Source: Sphingomonas sp.
GTDB taxonomy: Bacteria > Pseudomonadota > Alphaproteobacteria > Sphingomonadales > Sphingomonadaceae
Direction of reading: 5' to 3'
DNA length: 6,016 nt
Assembly: GCA_030824725.1 (NCBI GenBank)
Contig: JAPJRE010000260.1
Coordinates: 1 to 6,016, forward strand
The notes below the pieces were generated by a model. It saw only the letters and a list, made by a program, of their open reading frames with translations. It ran no database searches and was not told where the DNA came from. Every line of letters begins with the position of its first letter. The first letter of the stretch is position 1. Of the stretch, positions 1-5,259 are shown in pieces. The translations under genes and the position numbers were made by a program.

Positions 1-95
1 GCGTCTATGGTGTTCGCAAGGTGTGGCGGCAGATGCGACGCGAAGGGTTCGAAATACCGACACCGAGACAGCTCAATCATTACTATCTCTCCTGA
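1..95 (+). pseudogene. IS3-family transposase OrfB fragment, truncated at both ends
   Basis: Reading the plus strand from position 3 gives VYGVRKVWRQMRREGFEI (3-56). This matches the well-known segment of IS3-family OrfB (the HTH_21 region ahead of the DDE integrase core) that reads YGVRKVWRQL-RREG in many elements. The 5' part lies outside the window. After about position 56 the frame continues for only 12 unrelated codons to a TGA at 93-95, where the family would carry on with its RCTV..LMR segment and the catalytic domain. The DDE core is therefore missing and this piece cannot make an active transposase. The break coincides with the start of similarity to the darT-like remnant on the opposite strand, so this is a rearrangement junction rather than an IS end. 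I infer IS3 family; the subgroup cannot be told. Confidence 0.72.
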
Positions 96-273
96 AGTAA
101 TCACTGGCGTAAGCGAGATGTTCTGGCTTATCCAGCTCGCTCCGCGACAGAAGCCCGTGCCTTACGATGCCAGCAAGGTTGACCGCTTGAGTAAAGTGAA
201 GCAGGTATCGAACTGATCTACTATTCGCTATCGCACGGATTTCGTCCCGATACCTCACCTTTAATCCTTTCAC
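55..273 (-). pseudogene. darT-like toxin remnant (DUF4433 DNA ADP-ribosyltransferase), interrupted
   Basis: The minus-strand frame from a GTG at 273 contains YLLHFTQAVNLAGIVRHGLL, which matches the N-terminal NAD-binding region of DarT/DUF4433 proteins (typically LYHFT..-NL-.IL.-HGLLSR). DarT enzymes ADP-ribosylate thymidine in single-stranded DNA and are paired with a DarG macrodomain antitoxin; some act in phage defence. A TGA stop at 73-75 ends the open frame after DYFRRDSND, yet the same frame continues with AVSVSV (72-55). DarT proteins commonly show RLDGHxDA(V/I)S(V/L)SI here, so the stop appears to be a nonsense mutation inside the gene. Similarity then ends where the IS3 fragment begins. 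A second GTG at 258 has AAAGGA 6 bases upstream and is the likelier original start. The catalytic C-terminal part is absent and no darG is visible. Confidence 0.62.
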
Positions 274-331
274 CCGCCGTGGTTACCTCTCGACAAATTC
301 CGGATATCGCGGACGATGGTGGCTTGTCGGG

Positions 332-1657
332 TCACCGCGTCCTTGAAAGCGGCCGGCGAGGCCCGTCGAGCAGATCATGAGCGCTCTTCTGGCCGTGCAT
401 GACCCAGCTCGCCCATAGTTCAGCGATCTGGCGCCGCTGTTCCAAATAGCCACTTCGATTGTATCTGAACTCGGCCGCTGATATCCCCTCAGGCACATGC
501 GCGAGCATCAAATCGATGTATAGTCGCTCAATGATCATCTGCGGCTTGGTGCCGACAGGATATAGCGAAGCAAAGTGTGCATTCATCAAGGTCGAGAAAC
601 TTGCTCGCCAACCATGCGGCACGTGGCGGCCTTTGTAGCCCAGACGGTTGTAGAGGTAGCCCACCGAATTCTCGCTAAGCGGAACGCTCGCCGAGCGGTT
701 ATTCGGAAAAGCTAGAGGCCCGCGACCGGTGAGCCGATATACTGCCCGGAGCGCCTCGACCGCCTCAACTGTAAGCGGCACCACATGCTCAAAGACCTCG
801 TTCTCGCGTAGATCCATTTCAAGCTTCATGCGCGCGGGAGGTATCCGCCATATCGCATTGGGCGCTGGTTCGTCGGGTTTGTCCCAGTCTATTCCCTGGA
901 ACTCGCTCCACGGCGCGCGCCGGATCATCCCGGGCCGCTGGGCCGTCAGCGCCATCAGCCTTGAGGCAAGCCTCGTCACGGGATTTGCACCAGCCTCATC
1001 GACCGCCGTGACAAGTTCCTTGATCTGGTGCAGGTCGAGTAGCGCCGGCCAGCGCTTACCTGAGGGCGCTTTCTTGAGGGACTTACCGACGAGTGCAGGG
1101 TTGGCGATCACCAGCCCTTTTGCTTCCGCATATTCGAAGATCGCCGACAGGCGTTGACGAATTCGACGAGCCGTCTCGATTGCGCCGCGATCCTCGACGG
1201 CACGCAGGGCTGATAACACCATTGGCTTGTCGATGTCGGCCACCGCGAACGAGCCCAGCGTGGGAAAGATGTCTCGCTCAAGACTTGTGATCACGTCGTC
1301 CGCGTGAACCGGCTTCCAGCGAGGCTTCTGGATTTCGTGCCACTCGCGAGCAACAACTTCCAGCAAATGGTCCTGTTTTGCGACGTTGGCCAATCTCTCT
1401 TTCTTGCGTTCATAACCAGGGTCGCGCCCCTGTTTCAGCAAGCGCTTGGCATCGTCCCGCATATCTCGGGCATCAGCGAGGCTGATTTCCGGGTATGCGC
1501 CAAACACCAGCCGCCGCTCCTTGCCTCCAAAGCGATACTTCAACCGCCAGGAGCGATGGCCGGTTTTGGTGACGAACAGGTACAAGCCGCCCGAATCCGG
1601 CACCTTTCGGTCCTTGTCGCCAGCCTTGATTTTCTTGATTGCTGCGTCGGTCAGCAT
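332..1657 (-). CDS. int: P4-type tyrosine recombinase / island integrase
   Basis: Site-specific recombinase expected to integrate and excise the adjacent island at the tRNA-Ser gene. From the ATG at 1657 the product is 441 aa, normal for the family. An N-terminal arm-binding domain (DUF4102 type, residues about 2-85, LTDAAIKKIKAGDK and GGLYLFVTKTGHRSWRLKYR) is followed by a core-binding SAM-like domain (about 95-190) and the catalytic domain (about 205-420). Likely active-site residues are all present: R241 (TAQRPGM), K278 (ARMK), H348 and R351 (HGWR), H387 (LAHVPE) and nucleophile Y399 (FRYNRSGYLEQRR). I prefer ATG 1657 because family proteins begin with LTD..I; the frame also stays open upstream to a GTG at 1732, which would add 25 residues rich in Gly and Pro. 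The gene lies between the tRNA and the darT remnant, consistent with an island end. No truncation or frameshift is seen. Confidence 0.93.
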   Translation of the reverse strand: MLTDAAIKKIKAGDKDRKVPDSGGLYLFVTKTGHRSWRLKYRFGGKERRLVFGAYPEISLADARDMRDDAKRLLKQGRDPGYERKKERLANVAKQDHLLEVVAREWHEIQKPRWKPVHADDVITSLERDIFPTLGSFAVADIDKPMVLSALRAVEDRGAIETARRIRQRLSAIFEYAEAKGLVIANPALVGKSLKKAPSGKRWPALLDLHQIKELVTAVDEAGANPVTRLASRLMALTAQRPGMIRRAPWSEFQGIDWDKPDEPAPNAIWRIPPARMKLEMDLRENEVFEHVVPLTVEAVEALRAVYRLTGRGPLAFPNNRSASVPLSENSVGYLYNRLGYKGRHVPHGWRASFSTLMNAHFASLYPVGTKPQMIIERLYIDLMLAHVPEGISAAEFRYNRSGYLEQRRQIAELWASWVMHGQKSAHDLLDGPRRPLSRTR

Positions 1658-1678
1658 GCCCCCACCCTTTGGTTTCAA

Positions 1679-1700
1679 TGCCCCCAAAATGCCCCCAAAA
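1679..1700. repeat. Tandem 11-bp direct repeat TGCCCCCAAAA x2 upstream of int
   Basis: Two perfect copies of TGCCCCCAAAA lie head to tail (1679-1689 and 1690-1700), 22 bp upstream of the preferred integrase ATG. A third, partial copy (ATGCCCCCA) begins inside the start codon region at 1656-1664. On the integrase-sense strand this gives five runs of three or more G between 1703 and 1659. The position between the tRNA and int is where arm-type integrase sites or autoregulatory sites are often found, but that role is inference. Confidence 0.6.
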
Positions 1701-1810
1701 CCCGTCGGCTTGGGCTGGATCGGGCCGGACACTGCTGGACGCTGTAGCCCGAGAAAGTTGAGAATTTATAGGGGGTTCGAGACCCAGCCGGATCGCGCTG
1801 GACAGCTAAG

Positions 1811-1835
1811 TGGCGGAGCGGGAGGGATTCGAACC
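1811..1835. other. Predicted attachment site at the tRNA-Ser 3' end
   Basis: P4-type integrases usually recombine within the T-arm and acceptor 3' half of a tRNA gene, leaving a direct repeat of that segment at the far end of the island. Here that segment (T-arm, acceptor stem and CCA) lies at the island-facing end of an intact tRNA-Ser. No second copy is present between 1 and 1810, so the exact core sequence and limits cannot be defined from the window. Confidence 0.4.
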
Positions 1836-1901
1836 CTCGATACGGTTTTGCCGTATACTCACTTTCCAGGCGAGCGCCTTCGACCACTCGGCCACCGCTC
1901 C
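1811..1901 (-). tRNA. tRNA-Ser(GGA)
   Basis: The minus strand folds into a complete class II tRNA. Acceptor stem GGAGCGG (1901-1895) pairs with CCGCTCC (1821-1815), followed by discriminator G and an encoded CCA (1813-1811). The D arm has GCC/GGC stem pairing around AGTGGTCGAA. The anticodon arm is CTCGC-CTGGAAA-GTGAG, giving anticodon GGA, which reads UCC and UCU serine codons. The long variable arm (ATACGG / CCGTAT around CAAAA) is the serine identity feature. The T arm is GAGGG-TTCGAAT-CCCTC. All stems pair, so the gene appears functional despite the adjacent integration. Confidence 0.97.
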
Positions 1902-1922
1902 GCAGGATACCTAGAAGGCGCG

Positions 1923-1951
1923 GCCCTACCGTTCCTTGGGCGGCTAGGCAA
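1923..1951 (-). promoter_or_regulatory. Candidate promoter of tRNA-Ser
   Basis: On the minus strand a TTGCCT (1951-1946) and a TAGGGC (1928-1923) are separated by 17 bp, and a GC-rich discriminator follows, as in many stable-RNA promoters. Transcription would start near 1915, leaving a leader of about 14 bases before the tRNA. The -10 match is weak, so this is a suggestion only. The 78-bp gap 1902-1979 must also hold the 5' signals of the divergent isomerase gene, for which I see no convincing promoter. Confidence 0.28.
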
Positions 1952-1979
1952 GCGCCCGTTGGCATGCCAAGCTTCCCCC

Positions 1980-2870
1980 ATGGCAAAAACCCTGCTCGTC
2001 CTCGCCGCGACCCTCGCCGCCGCCGCGCCGCTCGCCGCCCAGAATGCCCCGCAGACCGGGGCGGCGCCGCGGCCAGCCCCCTCGGCGGCAGAGCCGGCGC
2101 CGGAGGACTGGCGCGACCTCCCCGACGACGAGATCCTGCTGATCCAGCTCCAGAACGGCAAGCAGGTCGCCATCCGCCTCGCCGCGCGCTTCGCGCCGGC
2201 GCATGTCAGCAACATCCGCAAGCTCGCCGCGGCGCGTTGGTGGGATGGCGAGAGCGTCTACCGCGTGCAGGAGAACTGGGTCGCGCAATGGGGCGATCCC
2301 ACCGAGAAGAAGCCGCTGCCGCCCGAGCTCCTCACCCGACCGCCGGCCGAGTTCGAGATCGGTGCCTTCACCCCTGCCCAGCGCCTCGCCAGGCCGGACT
2401 CCTACGCGAGCGCGACCGGCGTCACCGCCGATGGCTGGCCGATCGCCAGCGACGGCAAGGCGGCATGGCTTACCCATTGCTACGGCATGGTCGGCGTGGC
2501 GCGCGACGCGCTGCCCGATACCGGCACCGGCGCCGAGCTGTTCACGCCGATCGGCCAGTCGGCGCGGCGGCTCGACCGCAACTACACGGTGGTCGGGCGG
2601 ATCATCGAGGGAATGCAGTATCTCTCGGCGCTGCCACGCAGCGAGGCGGCGATGGGCGTCTATGCCACCGCGGGCGAGCGCACCGGCATCGCCTGGGTGC
2701 GGCTCGCCAGCCAGCTGCCGCCCGACGAGCGGCCGCACTTCCAGGTCCGCGCGACCGACAATCCGCGCTATGCCGCGATGCTGGCGCTGCGCGAGAACCC
2801 CGCTCCGCCGACGGTCGCGACGGGGCTCAACGTCTGCGACCTGCCGGCAGCTATCCGCCGCCGGCCCTGA
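1980..2870 (+). CDS. Secreted cyclophilin-type peptidyl-prolyl cis-trans isomerase
   Basis: Predicted to catalyse proline cis-trans isomerisation in the periplasm and assist folding of exported proteins. The 296-aa product starts with a signal peptide (residues 1-20, ending LAAAAPLAA before QNAP), followed by a Pro/Ala-rich linker to about residue 42. The cyclophilin fold runs from about 50 to 245: FAPAHVSNIRKL (71-82), the catalytic-arginine segment VYRVQENWVAQWGDP with R95 and Q103, GMVGVARD (169-176), GTGAELFTPIG (182-192) and LDRNYTVVGRIIEGM (198-212). The family's usual QGGD is QWGD, and Tyr202 stands where CypA has His126. An insertion of about 50 residues separates the QWGD and GMVGVA motifs, and a tail of about 50 residues follows the fold, so it is longer than a minimal cyclophilin. 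No clear Shine-Dalgarno precedes the ATG; I chose it because the signal peptide follows directly. It converges on the lipoprotein gene with 3 bp between stops. Confidence 0.88.
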   Translation: MAKTLLVLAATLAAAAPLAAQNAPQTGAAPRPAPSAAEPAPEDWRDLPDDEILLIQLQNGKQVAIRLAARFAPAHVSNIRKLAAARWWDGESVYRVQENWVAQWGDPTEKKPLPPELLTRPPAEFEIGAFTPAQRLARPDSYASATGVTADGWPIASDGKAAWLTHCYGMVGVARDALPDTGTGAELFTPIGQSARRLDRNYTVVGRIIEGMQYLSALPRSEAAMGVYATAGERTGIAWVRLASQLPPDERPHFQVRATDNPRYAAMLALRENPAPPTVATGLNVCDLPAAIRRRP

Positions 2871-2873
2871 GCC

Positions 2874-3467
2874 TTACTTCCCGACCCAGTCCGCCACTTC
2901 GGCGGCGACCTGGTTGGCGGCCTGGTTGAGTGCCGGGCCGATCGCGGCGGTGGTCACCGCGGGGATCGGCACGTGCGCCTCGAAGCGGCGACGCTCGAAC
3001 GCCTGGGTGCCTTCGCGGCCGAGCGACGCGTCGAACACCACCACCGCTTCCATCTTGCTCGCGTCGACGCCGAAACTGCGCACGTCGCCGCCCAGGCTGG
3101 CGCTGGGGGTGCTCAGCGACTGGCGGCGGCTGAGCACGATGCGGCCGGTCCGCGCGGCGATGGTGTCGGCCAGCAGCCGGCCGAACAGGCTGGCGGGCCC
3201 TTCCACCCACTGCGCGTCCTTCACATAGGCGATCGTCGTCCCGCCCGGCCCCGAATGGACCGGCACGCGCGTCGTCGCCAGCTCCTGCGGCGCGTTGACG
3301 GGGCCGATCGTCACGGCCTTGACGGTGCCCGACTGCTGGACCTCGCCCGCCGGCAGCACCGCCGCCGGCTGCAGCGTCAGCAGCGAGGCGGGCGGCTTGG
3401 CCGCGAAGGAAATGCATCCGGAAAGCGGCACGGCGGCGAGCAGCGCGGCGATGGCGGACTTGTTCAT
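2874..3467 (-). CDS. PqiC/ABC_trans_aux-type outer-membrane lipoprotein of the Mla-like operon
   Basis: Likely the outer-membrane-anchored auxiliary component of the MCE lipid transporter encoded upstream. The 197-aa product has a short hydrophobic signal and a lipobox LSGC with Cys18 as the lipidated residue. The mature part resembles the ABC-type transport auxiliary lipoprotein family (PF03886, which includes PqiC): ISFAAKPPASLLTLQP, VTIGPVNAPQELATTRVPV, YVKDAQWVEGPASLFGRLLADTI, then a C-terminal segment ending VAAEVADWVGK. Those landmarks (the ..W...P..L....L...I core) are typical of the family. The ATG at 3467 is preceded by GAGG at a good distance and lies 8 bp after the mlaD stop, so it is the last gene of the operon. 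No hairpin terminator fits before the convergent isomerase stop at 2870. Family assignment is confident; exact partner interactions are inferred. Confidence 0.85.
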   Translation of the reverse strand: MNKSAIAALLAAVPLSGCISFAAKPPASLLTLQPAAVLPAGEVQQSGTVKAVTIGPVNAPQELATTRVPVHSGPGGTTIAYVKDAQWVEGPASLFGRLLADTIAARTGRIVLSRRQSLSTPSASLGGDVRSFGVDASKMEAVVVFDASLGREGTQAFERRRFEAHVPIPAVTTAAIGPALNQAANQVAAEVADWVGK

Positions 3468-3475
3468 CCGGAACC

Positions 3476-4441
3476 TCACTTCTTCGGCTTGTAGGTGGGC
3501 AGCGCAGGCGCCCCGATCAGGCTGGAAGCTCCGCCCTGATCGAGCTTGTGCGCGACATTGGTGAGCGCGATCGACATCTCGCGCAGATCCTGCACGAGCT
3601 GGCCGACCTCGGGCATCGTCTTGTTCGAGAAAGCCTGGATTCCCGGCCGGGCGTCGCCGATCGTCGCATCCAGCGTCTCGACGCTCTTGCGCGCCGAGGT
3701 GATGGTGGCGTTGAGATTGGCGATGGTCGGCTTGATGTCGCTCGTCACCAGGCCGTCGGTCGTGGCGGCGAGCTGGCCGATCTGCTGCGCAGCGGCGCCG
3801 GCCTGCTGGATCGCGATGCGGGTTTCGGCCAGCGTCGCGGCGATCTCCGGCCCGCGATCGGCCAGCGACTTGGTCAGCCGGTTGGTGTTGGCGAGGATGC
3901 CCGAGATCGAGGCCTGGTTCTTCTCGTCGAGCAGGTCGGAGACGCGCTCGGTGAGCGTGGTCAGCCGCTCGAGCAGCTTCGGCGCCGAGCTGAGCAGCGC
4001 GCCGAGGCCGCCCGCCTTGGTCGGAATGACGGGAACGCCCAGCGGGCAGGCCGCGCGCGGGTTCTCCTTGGGGCATTCGATCGGCGGCTGGCCCTTCACC
4101 GCGCCGTCCAGCTGCACGGTACTGGGGCCGGTGAAGCTGCCCTGGATCGTCGCGTTGGTGCCTTCGAGGATCGGCACGTCGGGCTGCACGCTGATGCGCA
4201 CGCGCACCAGACTGGGGTCCGGGCGCCAGAACTGGATGTCCTTCACCTGGCCCGCGGGCACGCCCGAGAAGCTGACCGACGAACCGCGGCTGAGGCCGTC
4301 GACCGATTGCTTGAAGAAGATGTCGTACTGGCGCTCGTCGCCACCGCCCAGCCGCGACAGCCAGACGATGAACAGGCAGAGCACGGCGAGCAGGATCAGC
4401 ACCACCGCGCCGACCAGCACATGATTGGAACGCGTTTCCAT
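3476..4441 (-). CDS. mlaD: MlaD-like MCE-domain lipid-binding protein
   Basis: Inner-membrane-anchored MCE protein that should form a hexameric ring passing lipids between the MlaFE ABC transporter and the outer membrane. The 321-aa product has one N-terminal transmembrane helix (residues about 8-29). It is followed by one MCE domain (about 38-115; YDIFFKQSVDGLSRGSSVSFSGV and VGQ-like AGQVKDI), a short insert with two cysteines (C123, C132), and a long, mostly helical C-terminal region (about 145-305) rich in Ala, Thr, Leu and Gln. E. coli MlaD is about 180 aa, so the tail is long and may form an extended helical stalk, as in PqiB; that is inference. The ATG at 4441 overlaps the mlaF stop (TGATG) and has AGAGGGG just upstream, so translation is probably coupled. 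Confidence 0.9.
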   Translation of the reverse strand: METRSNHVLVGAVVLILLAVLCLFIVWLSRLGGGDERQYDIFFKQSVDGLSRGSSVSFSGVPAGQVKDIQFWRPDPSLVRVRISVQPDVPILEGTNATIQGSFTGPSTVQLDGAVKGQPPIECPKENPRAACPLGVPVIPTKAGGLGALLSSAPKLLERLTTLTERVSDLLDEKNQASISGILANTNRLTKSLADRGPEIAATLAETRIAIQQAGAAAQQIGQLAATTDGLVTSDIKPTIANLNATITSARKSVETLDATIGDARPGIQAFSNKTMPEVGQLVQDLREMSIALTNVAHKLDQGGASSLIGAPALPTYKPKK

Positions 4442-5259
4442 CAGCCCCTCTTATCCTCATGCACCGGCCGGTTCGGGCCCGCGACCGCGGCGCGGCCGCG
4501 CGGTCCGTTGAAATATTCCTGGATCCACGGATGGTCTAACGCCAGCAGCTCGGGGATGGTCCCCACCGCGATTACCCGCTTGTCCGCCAGCACCGCGACC
4601 CGGTCGCAGATCGCGTAGAGCGTGTCGAGATCATGGGTGATCAGGAACACGGTGAGCCCCAGCGTCTTCTGGAGCGATGCGGTCAGCTCGTCGAACGCCG
4701 CCGCGCCGATCGGATCGAGCCCGGCGGTCGGTTCGTCGAGGAACAGCAGCTCGGGATCCAGCGCCAGCGCGCGCGCCAGGCCGGCGCGCTTCTTCATGCC
4801 GCCCGAAAGCTCGGCGGGATATTTGGGGCCCGCTTCGGGCGGGAGGCCGGTCATCACCACCTTGTAGGCGGCGATTTCCTCCAGCAGCGCCTGGTCGAGC
4901 CCGGGATAGAATTCCTTGAGCGGCACCTGGACGTTTTCGGAGACCGTCAGCGTCGAGAACAGCGCGCCGCCCTGGAACAGGATGCCCCAGCGCTTGCGGA
5001 TGTCCATCGCCTCGGTTTCCTCGCGGCCGATGGTGTTCTCGCCGAACACCTCCACCGAGCCGTCGAGCGGCGACTGCAGGCCGATGATCGAGCGCATCAG
5101 CACCGACTTGCCAGTGCCGGACCCGCCGACCACGCCGAGGATCTCGCCGCGGCGCACGTCGAGGTCCAGCCCGTCATGGACGATCTGCTCGCCAAAACCG
5201 TTGCGCAGGCCGCGGACGCGGATCAGGATTTCGCGCTCGTCCTGGGAAACGTCGGTCAT
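4441..5259 (-). CDS. mlaF: MlaF-like ABC transporter ATPase
   Basis: Cytoplasmic ATPase that powers the lipid transporter together with the MlaE permease. The 272-aa product has all ABC motifs in order: Walker A GGSGTGKS (residues 45-52), Q-loop Gln96 (ILFQGGALF), signature LSGGM (151-155, followed by KKRAGLARAL), Walker B LLFLDE (171-176), D-loop AGLD (179-182) and switch His209 (LITHD). The LSGGMKKR form and the LFQ.GALFSTLTV segment are typical of the Mla/Ttg2A subfamily rather than amino-acid or metal importers. The ATG at 5259 overlaps the mlaE stop by four bases (ATGA), and its own stop overlaps the mlaD start. The frame stays open far upstream, but that is antiparallel-free GC-rich shadow over mlaE, so the short form is chosen. 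The C-terminal tail after about 245 (PRGRAAVAGPNRPVHEDKRG) is Pro/Arg-rich and family-variable. Confidence 0.94.
   Translation of the reverse strand: MTDVSQDEREILIRVRGLRNGFGEQIVHDGLDLDVRRGEILGVVGGSGTGKSVLMRSIIGLQSPLDGSVEVFGENTIGREETEAMDIRKRWGILFQGGALFSTLTVSENVQVPLKEFYPGLDQALLEEIAAYKVVMTGLPPEAGPKYPAELSGGMKKRAGLARALALDPELLFLDEPTAGLDPIGAAAFDELTASLQKTLGLTVFLITHDLDTLYAICDRVAVLADKRVIAVGTIPELLALDHPWIQEYFNGPRGRAAVAGPNRPVHEDKRG

Larger units (their letters stand above)
1..1810. mobile_element. End of a tRNA-Ser-integrated genomic island (integrase-proximal end)
   Basis: The stretch left of the tRNA-Ser gene has the hallmarks of an integrative element end. An intact P4-type integrase starts about 150 bp from the tRNA 3' end and is transcribed away from it. 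Beyond it lie only gene debris: a broken darT-like toxin gene and an IS3 transposase fragment. Base composition is visibly less GC-rich than in the genes right of the tRNA. Insertion at tRNA 3' ends with the integrase adjacent is established behaviour for this recombinase family. The far end and second att copy are not in the window, so extent and mobility are unknown; the right limit at the tRNA 3' end is inferred. Confidence 0.68.

Noticed and set aside
46..54. GGGTTCGAA near the left edge as a second att copy (similar to the tRNA T-loop)
   Set aside because: The match is only a few bases around a TTCGAA palindrome and is explained by transposase coding sequence; the flanking acceptor-stem sequence is absent.
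7..216. Plus-strand open frame of 69 codons at the left edge
   Set aside because: It is out of frame with the recognisable transposase segment and antisense to the darT-like remnant; no motif.
1763..1770. TATAAATT on the minus strand as an integrase -10 box
   Set aside because: It is a good AT-rich hexamer, but no acceptable -35 lies 16-19 bp upstream, so it is not called as a promoter.
1771..1785. GGGGGTTCGAGACCC as a leftover tRNA T-arm
   Set aside because: Only three base pairs form around the loop and the loop deviates from the T-loop consensus; no acceptor or anticodon sequence adjoins it.
1784..1801. CCAGC / GCTGG inverted repeat with an 8-nt loop downstream of the tRNA, considered as a terminator
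   Set aside because: It has only a 5-bp stem and no T-run on the tRNA-sense strand, so it is not a convincing intrinsic terminator.
1446..1979. Upstream extension of the isomerase frame through the tRNA and the integrase 5' end
   Set aside because: The frame is open by chance across a tRNA gene; the signal peptide begins at the ATG at 1980.
1944..2738. Minus-strand open frame of 264 codons opposite the cyclophilin gene
   Set aside because: It is an antisense shadow; the plus strand has a signal peptide and cyclophilin motifs, and this frame has none.
3548..4618. Long plus-strand open frame (356 codons) opposite mlaD and the 3' end of mlaF
   Set aside because: It is antisense to well-recognised MCE and ABC genes, has a skewed Arg/Ala/Gly/Asp-rich composition typical of shadow frames in GC-rich DNA, and shows no recognisable motif.
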